A stretch of DNA of 42,065 nucleotides, taken from a virus. Under the pieces are notes generated by a model. It made no database searches. It had not been told where the DNA came from and saw nothing but the letters and a program-made list of their open reading frames with translations. The stretch spans positions 1 through 42,065 of the IMG/VR virus record IMGVR_UViG_3300017760_001552, one strand, 5' to 3'. Shown here in pieces: positions 36,344 to 42,065 of this stretch (position 1 is its first letter; the number at the start of each line of letters is the position of its first letter). Both the position numbers and the translations under genes were made by a program.

Positions 36344-36782
36344 ACTTTACATCGCACTTTTTATTCTTAGTATGATGGCTGCTGTTGGTTATGCTGGAAA
36401 ATATTACTATGATACCACACAAGCAACGATAGCTACACTGAGAGAGAATAATGTCAAGCTAGTAAATGTAGCGGAAACTCTACAGAATACAGTTGAGACT
36501 ATGGAAGCTGATGCTAAAAGAAATGAAGAATTAAATCGTAACCTTAGTAAGAGGTTACAGCAATCGTCAAAACACCTTGATAAACTAAGAGGCGTCTTGG
36601 CTAAAATTGATCTAACTATGGAAGCAATCCAAGATCCAGAAGGCTTGGAAGAAAGAGTGAACAATGCGGTTAACAGACTTATCAAAAGAATTGAAAGCGA
36701 AACATCTCCTGATCCTATCACCGCTGATGCTGATGGGGTGTCTGGGAAGTCAAGCGGAACCGATAGTAGCAGTAAAGACTGA
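36336..36782 (+). CDS. Putative i-spanin (Rz-like)
   Basis: The 148-residue protein has an N-terminal signal-anchor helix (residues 3-20, LYIALFILSMMAAVGYAG) followed by a long coiled-coil region (residues 30-120, with VAETLQNTVETMEADAKRNE) and a polar C-terminus. This is the layout of Rz-type inner-membrane spanins, which fuse inner and outer membranes at lysis. A lipoprotein gene is nested in its 3' end in another frame, as in Rz/Rz1 pairs. No sequence homology is claimed; the call rests on topology and gene arrangement. Confidence 0.72.
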   Translation: MIKLYIALFILSMMAAVGYAGKYYYDTTQATIATLRENNVKLVNVAETLQNTVETMEADAKRNEELNRNLSKRLQQSSKHLDKLRGVLAKIDLTMEAIQDPEGLEERVNNAVNRLIKRIESETSPDPITADADGVSGKSSGTDSSSKD

Positions 36783-37059
36783 ATACGTCGAACAAAGAAT
36801 TCCTATTCAAGAAGCACCTAAAGGTGTTAACTTTCCACCTGTGGAATGGTTTATCTTGACGCCTGATAATATAGAAGCAAAGATTGCTGAGATCGAAGCA
36901 TCTACTGGTTCAGCTGTACTCTTTGCCATTACACCAAAAGGATATGAAAACCTTGCAATTGGTATTGGTGATCTTCGCAGATACATTAAAGATGAGCAAG
37001 CAATAGTTGGTTACTATGAGGAAGCACTAGCTCCTGAAGAGCCTGCAAAAGAAGAATAG
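36664..37059 (+). CDS. Putative o-spanin lipoprotein (Rz1-like)
   Basis: The 131-residue frame starts inside the i-spanin gene and overlaps it by 119 bases. Its N-terminus MRLTDLSKELKAKHLLILSP precedes LMLMGC, a lipobox with the lipidated Cys near residue 26. The mature part is Pro/Glu-rich. Rz1 proteins are usually shorter (40-90 residues), so this is long and may have an extra function. Together with the i-spanin it would form the spanin complex in the periplasm. Confidence 0.72.
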   Translation: MRLTDLSKELKAKHLLILSPLMLMGCLGSQAEPIVAVKTEYVEQRIPIQEAPKGVNFPPVEWFILTPDNIEAKIAEIEASTGSAVLFAITPKGYENLAIGIGDLRRYIKDEQAIVGYYEEALAPEEPAKEE

Positions 37060-37096
37060 ACTGTTTCAAAAAAAGATACAATATTTAGAAAATAAT

Positions 37097-37103
37097 TGTT
37101 ACA
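37097..37103. promoter_or_regulatory. TGTTACA box before nrdB promoter
   Basis: A single TGTTACA 18 bases upstream of the -35 box at 37122. It is related to the operator-like boxes at 8443, 15900, 16964, 25736 and 41652. Confidence 0.35.
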
Positions 37104-37121
37104 TTTTACTACATTTAGCTA

Positions 37122-37203
37122 TTTACAAGAAACCGGATATGATATATAATACTACCTAATGAGATAAGGTATTTCCCTTATTCATATTTTCACGGAGTAA
37201 TAT
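37122..37203 (+). promoter_or_regulatory. Promoter and 5' leader of nrdB
   Basis: TTTACA (37122-37127), 17-bp spacer, TATAAT (37145-37150). In the leader, ATAAGG (37164-37169) can pair with CCTTAT (37176-37181) within the first nucleotides of the transcript. GGAG precedes the ATG at 37204. Confidence 0.75.
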
Positions 37204-38175
37204 ATGCTATTTACGGAGCAAATCGCACGAAAGCCCGACCTCTATCCTTGGACCAAACAATTCATAGAGGCCATATGGCAAGGCTTTTGGACACCAGAGG
37301 AGTTCAACTTTCGGTCCGACTATTCACAATTTAAAAATGATCTTACACCAGCAGAGCAACAAGTTGTTGTTAAGACAATGTCTGCTATTGGCCAGATTGA
37401 GATTGCAGTAAAATCTTTCTGGGCTGATGTAGGCAATCATTTACCACATCCATCAATTAAAGACTTAGGTTATGCAATGGCCAACTCAGAGGTTATCCAT
37501 AATATGGCCTATGAGAAAATTCTTGATGTGCTACATCTTACACACGTATTCGAAGAGAACCTTAATGTAGATGTAATCAAAGGGCGAGTTAATTACTTGC
37601 GCAAATATAATAAAAAAGTTTATAAAGACGAACGTAAACAATACATTTATTCCATTATGTTGTTTACACTCTTTGTTGAAAATGTAAGTCTGTTTAGTCA
37701 ATTCTATATTATTATGCATATGAACCGTAACAAAGCAGTAATGAAAGATTGTGCTCAGCAAGTACAATATACTCGCAATGAAGAGATGCTACACGCACAA
37801 GTAGGTATTAAACTAATTCAAACTCTCCGTGAAGAATACCCTGAGTTGTTTGATAAAGAATTGGAAGCACGTGTACAACAAGAATGTATAGATTCACTTA
37901 AAGCAGAAAGCAAAGTGATTGATTGGATTATGGACGGACATTCCGCACCAGGTCTGAGTGCTGATATTCTTAAATCATTTATTGCAAAGCGCATGGCAGA
38001 TTCAATTGATGCTATTGGTTTTGATAATAGTGAAATTAAGTATGATCAAGAACATATTGATCAAACATTCTGGTTCGATGAAGAACTATATGGAGCCAAC
38101 ATGACTGATTTCTTCCAGAAACGTCCTGTTGAATATGCAAAAGGTCAAGGCATTTCTGCTGACGACCTATTTTAA
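37204..38175 (+). CDS. nrdB: Ribonucleotide reductase small subunit
   Basis: The 323-residue protein is a class I R2 subunit. NSEVIHNMAY carries Glu-x-x-His plus the Tyr at the radical position, and VQYTRNEEMLHAQ gives the second ExxH pair. It forms the di-iron tyrosyl-radical cofactor that starts deoxyribonucleotide synthesis in NrdA. Length is slightly less than E. coli NrdB (376). Small-subunit-first order and the 10-base gap to nrdA indicate one operon, driven by a sigma70-like promoter. Confidence 0.95.
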   Translation: MLFTEQIARKPDLYPWTKQFIEAIWQGFWTPEEFNFRSDYSQFKNDLTPAEQQVVVKTMSAIGQIEIAVKSFWADVGNHLPHPSIKDLGYAMANSEVIHNMAYEKILDVLHLTHVFEENLNVDVIKGRVNYLRKYNKKVYKDERKQYIYSIMLFTLFVENVSLFSQFYIIMHMNRNKAVMKDCAQQVQYTRNEEMLHAQVGIKLIQTLREEYPELFDKELEARVQQECIDSLKAESKVIDWIMDGHSAPGLSADILKSFIAKRMADSIDAIGFDNSEIKYDQEHIDQTFWFDEELYGANMTDFFQKRPVEYAKGQGISADDLF

Positions 38176-38185
38176 GGAGTAGATA

Positions 38186-39829
38186 ATGGGCTTTGAATGG
38201 GCTAACGATGAGTCACGGGTATTTTTATCCCGTGGCTACATTGACGGAAATATGACTGTCGAAGAAAGAGTAAGAAATATTGCTCAGACAGCAGAGATAA
38301 TTTTAGATAGTGAAGGTTTTGCAGACAAGTTCTATGACTATATGAGTCGTGGTTTCTATTCTCTGTCATCTCCTGTATGGTCAAACTTTGGTACTAAGAA
38401 AGGTTTACCTATTTCTTGTAATGGTGTCTTTATTAATGATAATATGGAATCCATTCTAAAGAAAACTGCAGAAGTTGGTATGCAGACTAAGATGGGCGCA
38501 GGCACTTCTGGCTACTATGGTGCGCTTCGCCCACGGGGTGAGCCAATTAAATCTGGTGGAACTGCTGATGGACCTGTACACTTTATGAACTTAACCGAAA
38601 CAACAGTTGATGTTGTGGCACAGGGTAATGTTCGTAGAGGATCCTTTGCTGGCTATCTTGATATTGAGTCGCCAGATATTATGGAGTTCCTAGAGTGTCG
38701 TGAGGAAGGTTCTTCTATTATTAATATGAGCCTAGGTGTTTGTATTGGTGATGAGTGGATGCAATCCATGATTGATGGAGACGGAGATAAGAGAACCCTA
38801 TGGGCACGTATCTTGCGTAAACGTCGTGAGAGTGGATACCCTTATCTGTTCTTTAAAGATACAGTAAATGATAGTGCACCACGTGTCTTGCGTGATAACA
38901 ATATTAAAATCTGGGCATCTAATCTATGCTCTGAAATCTGCCTACCTTCTAATGAAGATGAATCATTTGTTTGTAACCTAGCATCTATGAACTTGTTAAC
39001 ATATGACGAGTGGAAAGATACAGATGCTGTCGAGACAATGATCTATTTCTTAGATGCTGTTATGGAAGAATATATTGATAAGACACAAGGCATTCCGTTT
39101 ATGGAGTCTGCATATAACTTTGCACTTCGTTGGCGTGCTCTTGGCTTAGGACAACTTGGTTGGCATTCTTATCTACAATCTAGTATGATTCCGTTTGAGT
39201 CATTTGAAGCTCATCTTAAAGCAACAGAAATCAGTAAATTTATTGATGAGCGTGCTAAGTTAGCATCACAAGAACTAGCAGAAGAATATGGTGAACCAGA
39301 AGGTATGCTAGGATATGGTATGCGCAATCTTACTACTTGTGCTATTGCTCCTACTACAAGCTCATCATTTATTCTAGGTCAGGTATCACCATCTATCGAA
39401 CCATTGGCATCTAATTACTTTACTAAAGACTTGGCAAAAGGTAAGTTTACTTATCGTAACCCATATCTAAAGAAAGTATTAGAACTACATGAGAAAGATG
39501 ATGTTGAAACTTGGACGAATATTCTTAAACACGGTGGTTCTGTACAGCAACTAGACTTCTTGACTGAGAATGAAAAGAATGTATTTAAAACATTCTCAGA
39601 AATCTCACCATTGGTTATTGTTCAACAAGCAGCTGCAAGGCAGAAATATATAGACCAAGCACAAAGTTTAAACATTCTAATCCACCCTGATGTACCAGCT
39701 AAAGATGTAAATGCATTGATTATAGAAGGATGGAAACTAGGTGTAAAAACATTCTATTATCAACGATCAGCTAACCCTGCTCAAGAATTGGTAAGAGATA
39801 TTATGAATTGTGCAGCTTGTGAAGCATAG
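38186..39829 (+). CDS. nrdA: Ribonucleotide reductase large subunit, compact
   Basis: The 547-residue R1 subunit contains NLCSEICLP (active-site Asn-Cys-Glu), GLPISCNGVF and FVCNLASMN (redox Cys pair), and a C-terminal CAACEA for reduction by glutaredoxin or thioredoxin. E. coli NrdA has 761 residues; the missing N-terminal ATP-cone means it probably lacks dATP overall-activity inhibition, as in several phage enzymes. The catalytic set is complete. Confidence 0.95.
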   Translation: MGFEWANDESRVFLSRGYIDGNMTVEERVRNIAQTAEIILDSEGFADKFYDYMSRGFYSLSSPVWSNFGTKKGLPISCNGVFINDNMESILKKTAEVGMQTKMGAGTSGYYGALRPRGEPIKSGGTADGPVHFMNLTETTVDVVAQGNVRRGSFAGYLDIESPDIMEFLECREEGSSIINMSLGVCIGDEWMQSMIDGDGDKRTLWARILRKRRESGYPYLFFKDTVNDSAPRVLRDNNIKIWASNLCSEICLPSNEDESFVCNLASMNLLTYDEWKDTDAVETMIYFLDAVMEEYIDKTQGIPFMESAYNFALRWRALGLGQLGWHSYLQSSMIPFESFEAHLKATEISKFIDERAKLASQELAEEYGEPEGMLGYGMRNLTTCAIAPTTSSSFILGQVSPSIEPLASNYFTKDLAKGKFTYRNPYLKKVLELHEKDDVETWTNILKHGGSVQQLDFLTENEKNVFKTFSEISPLVIVQQAAARQKYIDQAQSLNILIHPDVPAKDVNALIIEGWKLGVKTFYYQRSANPAQELVRDIMNCAACEA

Positions 39830-39838
39830 GAGAATAAA

Positions 39839-39991
39839 TTGAGCAGTAAACACCACGAGATAGAATGTCCAATGTGTGAGGCACATTGTTTTATCGAAGT
39901 AAGAAATTCGGAAGACTTTCCAGAACACTGTCCAATGTGTGGGCACCCTGTCGGCATAGATGAGGATATGTTTGAGGATTTAGAGGACTAA
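39839..39991 (+). CDS. Small zinc-ribbon protein
   Basis: A TTG at 39839, preceded by AGGAG with good spacing, opens 50 codons that end one base before the next ATG. The peptide contains two CPMC knuckles (residues 10-13 and 31-34), giving a four-cysteine zinc ribbon, and an acidic tail (DEDMFEDLED). It lies between nrdA and a Fe-S carrier. Possible roles are transcription modulation or metal handling; none is shown. Confidence 0.7.
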   Translation: MSSKHHEIECPMCEAHCFIEVRNSEDFPEHCPMCGHPVGIDEDMFEDLED

Positions 39992-40273
39992 ATGTTAACA
40001 GTAACAGATGCAGCAAGAGAATACTTGGCAAGTGTAGGTAAACCTAACGTATCACTTTCCGTAAAAGGCGGTGGCTGCTCTGGTTTCCAATACGAGTGGG
40101 GAACTACCGATAAAAAACCTACAGTAGAAAATCTATGGCTGGATCCAATGGCAGAAATGTTTGTATTTGGATGTGAAGTAGATTATATCACTGAACTAGG
40201 TGGTAGTTATCTTACAGTTAAGAACCCTAATGCCACTGCTAGCTGTGGATGCGGAGAATCATTTGCTGTATAA
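39992..40273 (+). CDS. A-type iron-sulfur carrier (IscA/HesB-like)
   Basis: The 93-residue protein has LSVKGGGCSGFQYEWG near residues 22-37 and SCGCGESF near the C-terminus, supplying the three cysteines that bind Fe-S clusters in IscA/SufA/ErpA. Usual length is about 105-120, so slightly short. Marine T4-like phages often carry such genes; it may keep host Fe-S enzymes active or help assemble metal centres during infection. Confidence 0.9.
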   Translation: MLTVTDAAREYLASVGKPNVSLSVKGGGCSGFQYEWGTTDKKPTVENLWLDPMAEMFVFGCEVDYITELGGSYLTVKNPNATASCGCGESFAV

Positions 40274-40276
40274 ATA
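40269..40276 (+). promoter_or_regulatory. T4-type late promoter element
   Basis: An exact TATAAATA overlaps the stop of the Fe-S carrier gene and lies 29 bases before the ATG at 40306. Late transcription of the next two genes is inferred. Confidence 0.48.
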
Positions 40277-40305
40277 GTTCTAAGAATACTTGAACTGGAT
40301 ATATT

Positions 40306-40758
40306 ATGTGGCTATTTGAAGAAGAAAATTTTAATCCCACCCCGGAGGCATTAGCCACTTGGGTGGGATTTGTATATGAAGTGAATGATACCGCTAACGG
40401 GAAAAAGTATATAGGCAAAAAAGGCTTCTGGTCTACACGTCGGTTGCAACCGTTAAAGGGTAAGAAAAGAAAAAGAGTAGTAAAGAAGGAATCTGATTGG
40501 AAGACATACTATGGTTCTAACGAGGAAATAAAGTTACTCGTTGAGGCGTCTGATCCAGAACGGTGGGAGAGGCGTATACTTAGATTATGTACGTCCAAAG
40601 GAGAAATGAGTTATTATGAAGCAAAGGAGCAGATTGAAAGAAATGTTCTCTTTGACGATTCATACTATAATGAATTTATTGGTTTAAAAATCCATGCCAA
40701 ACACGTTGGCCACCTAAAGGAGAAATTTATTGACGAACGGGACAAAGAGACAGAATGA
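40306..40758 (+). CDS. GIY-YIG-like putative nuclease
   Basis: The 150-residue protein has VGFVYEVND (GIY-like) and KKYIGKKGFW (YIG) at about residues 21-42, then SDWKTYYGSNEEIK at about 64-77, a pattern I recall in a conserved phage protein of this class. GIY-YIG enzymes cut DNA; in phages they include homing and recombination nucleases. The second half is helical and charged. It overlaps the next gene by 29 bases. Confidence 0.68.
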   Translation: MWLFEEENFNPTPEALATWVGFVYEVNDTANGKKYIGKKGFWSTRRLQPLKGKKRKRVVKKESDWKTYYGSNEEIKLLVEASDPERWERRILRLCTSKGEMSYYEAKEQIERNVLFDDSYYNEFIGLKIHAKHVGHLKEKFIDERDKETE

Positions 40759-40918
40759 GATATTCTATGCAGTCAAAGGTCACTTGATACCATTAACATA
40801 CACATCTAATGATATAGAAAGTATGTACAATAGTTATTTTAAAAGATTATGGAATAACCATGAGAGGCTAGTTAATTGCCAATTAGACTTTGAAGCCCTA
40901 TGGAAGAATGCAATTTAA
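40730..40918 (+). CDS. Small hypothetical protein, TTG start
   Basis: The TTG at 40730 has AAAGGAG at 40716-40722, a strong site within the previous gene, giving 62 residues. YTSNDIESMYNSYFKRLW and a C-terminal FEALWKN are helical. No family recognised. Its end overlaps the convergent nitroreductase by 4 bases. Confidence 0.58.
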   Translation: MTNGTKRQNEIFYAVKGHLIPLTYTSNDIESMYNSYFKRLWNNHERLVNCQLDFEALWKNAI

Positions 40919-41625
40919 AAATTTGTTATCTGTACATGCTTTTCAAATGTTGGGAAGGACCATAAGTCATCAAGATTTCCATTGCGGCGACTTTCTATTA
41001 GTATATCTCTGTTTAAGACATCTGGATGTGTTTTTCTGTCCATATTAGGATTTGGATAACCGATCCCAACAATACACTTTGCAAATGTGTTTTTAATACC
41101 TAATACATCACCTTCTCTAAATGCAGAACAACAGCCTGTTCTATATCCTAATAAATTGGCTGTAAGTAATAATTGACCTATAGCTATTCCTGTACCAATA
41201 TCCATTATTCTATTTTTAACTATATGAGTATACAGATCCTCTTTATGGGTCTCATCATCAACAATCATATGAGTTCTTGCTCTGGCTTTAGACTGATCCC
41301 AATCGTCACAGAAAGCTATTATTAAATTTGCATTTAGCTGAGAATTAGTTACACAGTATTCATCTGGTGTATCTCCATTACTACTTATAGGAATACTATC
41401 ATCATACACAGCAAAGTATTTTGTTCTGCTATACACTTCCTCTATTTTAGACTGGTTAGAAGACCAATATATTTTGTAATTAGTTTCATTCTGTTTCGTA
41501 GGTGCATATTGAATAGAGGAGAGCATCAAATCGATGTCTTCTTGTGGGATATTTACATCACGTTTCCAGTTTCTTTGACACGGATTAGTGTTTTTTATAG
41601 CTGAGAAAAGCTCATCTTTATCCAT
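40915..41625 (-). CDS. Nitroreductase-family flavoprotein
   Basis: The 236-residue minus-strand protein has QRNWKRDV and YAPTKQNETNYK near the N-terminus (FMN-phosphate contacts), MDIGTGIAIGQLLLTANLLG followed by TGCCSAF, and CIVGIGYPN, the usual nitroreductase order. These enzymes reduce quinones, nitro-compounds or flavin-dependent substrates with NAD(P)H and FMN. It is isolated on the minus strand, unlike most of the window; a GAGGA site precedes the start. Confidence 0.85.
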   Translation of the reverse strand: MDKDELFSAIKNTNPCQRNWKRDVNIPQEDIDLMLSSIQYAPTKQNETNYKIYWSSNQSKIEEVYSRTKYFAVYDDSIPISSNGDTPDEYCVTNSQLNANLIIAFCDDWDQSKARARTHMIVDDETHKEDLYTHIVKNRIMDIGTGIAIGQLLLTANLLGYRTGCCSAFREGDVLGIKNTFAKCIVGIGYPNPNMDRKTHPDVLNRDILIESRRNGNLDDLWSFPTFEKHVQITNF

Positions 41626-41651
41626 TATAGTCCTCTTTAGTGTATCTTTTA

Positions 41652-41658
41652 TGTTACA
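41652..41658. promoter_or_regulatory. TGTTACA box before cassette D
   Basis: A single TGTTACA 46 bases before the -35 box at 41705, the same distance as at 8443-8460 and 15900-15906. It also lies upstream of the divergent nitroreductase gene. Confidence 0.38.
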
Positions 41659-41704
41659 CTTTAGCGTTATTTTAAAAATAATTGTAAAAAAAGCAAATTA
41701 GTTG

Positions 41705-41765
41705 TTTACATCTATATCTATATGTGTTATATTGCTTATAGAAACAATAACTAAGGAACTACATT
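41705..41765 (+). promoter_or_regulatory. Early promoter-leader cassette D
   Basis: TTTACA (41705-41710), 17-bp spacer, TATATT (41728-41733) with TGT before it, then TAGAAACAATAACTAAGGA as in cassette A. It drives the last, truncated gene. Confidence 0.82.
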
Positions 41766-42065
41766 ATGAAATATTCAGTTTACCAAATCACTCTTTCAAA
41801 ATCAGATATCGCTGCTGTGAATGCAGAACAACCTAATTCAGCATATAAAGCTAAAAGAGATATGCAGTTTGACTTCGATGGCACAGGCATTGCTAATATA
41901 GCAGATGATGCTTGGACTGATGGTCATTATGGCAAAGTTTGTATGATCGAAGCTAACAGCATGGATCAAGTATTTCATATCGGTAATGTTGGCCCTGAGT
42001 CAGCTATCGACCGTGGTCCTTTTAACACATCTATGGCTTCTATCTCAGTTGGTGATATCATCGAA
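41766..42065 (+). CDS. Early hypothetical protein (3' end beyond window)
   Basis: The frame starts with ATG at 41766 behind cassette D and is open to the window end (100 codons visible). KYSVYQITLSKSDIAAVNAE, a DFDGTGIANIADDAWTDGHYG segment and ISVGDIIE are visible; the last resembles a phage hypothetical family I recall but cannot name. Function unknown; early expression is expected. Confidence 0.68.
   Translation, partial: MKYSVYQITLSKSDIAAVNAEQPNSAYKAKRDMQFDFDGTGIANIADDAWTDGHYGKVCMIEANSMDQVFHIGNVGPESAIDRGPFNTSMASISVGDIIE

Noticed and set aside
41626-41704. Minus-strand sigma70 promoter for the nitroreductase
   Set aside because: A TTTACA on the minus strand has no acceptable -10 at 16-18 bp; the promoter could not be located.
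1-42065. CRISPR arrays, insertion sequences, integrase or attachment sites
   Set aside because: No regularly spaced repeats, transposase motifs, terminal inverted repeats or integrase signatures were seen. Repeats present are promoter cassettes and short TGTAACA boxes.

Overview
This 42 kb window is part of a lytic T4-like myovirus genome. Direct evidence is a set of T4 core genes: a DexA-type exonuclease (partial), clamp-loader gp62, RegA, family-B DNA polymerase gp43, UvsX, the gp41 helicase, and NrdB/NrdA. Almost everything lies on the + strand in tightly overlapping operons. The accessory content (Hsp20, MazG, ThyX, an IscA/HesB-like protein, 2OG oxygenases, a fatty-acid desaturase) resembles marine T4-like phages. 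An alphaproteobacterial host (SAR11- or Roseobacter-like) is inferred from a split, circularly permuted tmRNA and from a DUF1127 gene. No capsid, tail, terminase or integrase gene is in the window, and I found no tRNA, IS element or CRISPR array.

Layout. 1-5935: replication and nucleotide genes (dexA, glutaredoxin, 62, regA, hsp20, DUF1127, 43, PMM-like phosphatase, mazG). 5979-8447: a TET-associated-type glycosyltransferase, a small partner gene and a PrimPol-like protein, which may belong to DNA hypermodification and priming. 8568-12340: early hypotheticals plus sugar-nucleotide genes (UDP-glucose dehydrogenase-like, UDP-glucuronate epimerase-like, cytidylyltransferase). 12337-15893: uvsX, gp41 and thyX. 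16012-16968: SleB-type lysin and small genes. 16964-17413: two-piece tmRNA with a 29-codon ORF between its acceptor and coding pieces. 17414-17782: secreted beta-barrel-like protein. 17878-25724: a desaturase followed by a translationally coupled oxidoreductase island with five 2OG-oxygenase-like genes, a PLP enzyme, an oxygenase-methyltransferase fusion, a flavin reductase, a peroxiredoxin, an SDR and one unknown. 25836-27667: early hypotheticals. 27751-35224: head-associated genes, six of whose products begin with a T4-type capsid-targeting sequence; they include a ligase-like and a nucleotidyltransferase-like protein and a protein with repeated protease-like sites. 35241-37059: conserved virion-region genes and a nested spanin pair. 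37204-40273: ribonucleotide reductase, zinc ribbon and Fe-S carrier. 40306-42065: GIY-YIG-like protein, nitroreductase and an early gene cut by the window end.

Regulation is unusually legible. Eleven sigma70-like promoters all have TTTACA-like -35 boxes exactly 17 bp from TATAAT-like -10 boxes. Four of them carry a similar leader before a small early gene. Two have the -35 box inside the loop of the preceding terminator. T4-type late elements (TATAAATA) lie before hsp20, the desaturase, the capsid-cargo cluster and the GIY-YIG-like gene. TGTAACA/TGTTACA boxes recur upstream of several early promoters and may be operators.

As a whole, the genes support DNA replication and deoxynucleotide supply (43, 62, UvsX, gp41, NrdAB, ThyX, MazG, glutaredoxin), possible glycosylation of DNA or surface sugars, ribosome rescue by a phage tmRNA, an unknown small-molecule or peptide-modifying pathway, and cargo proteins packaged in the head.
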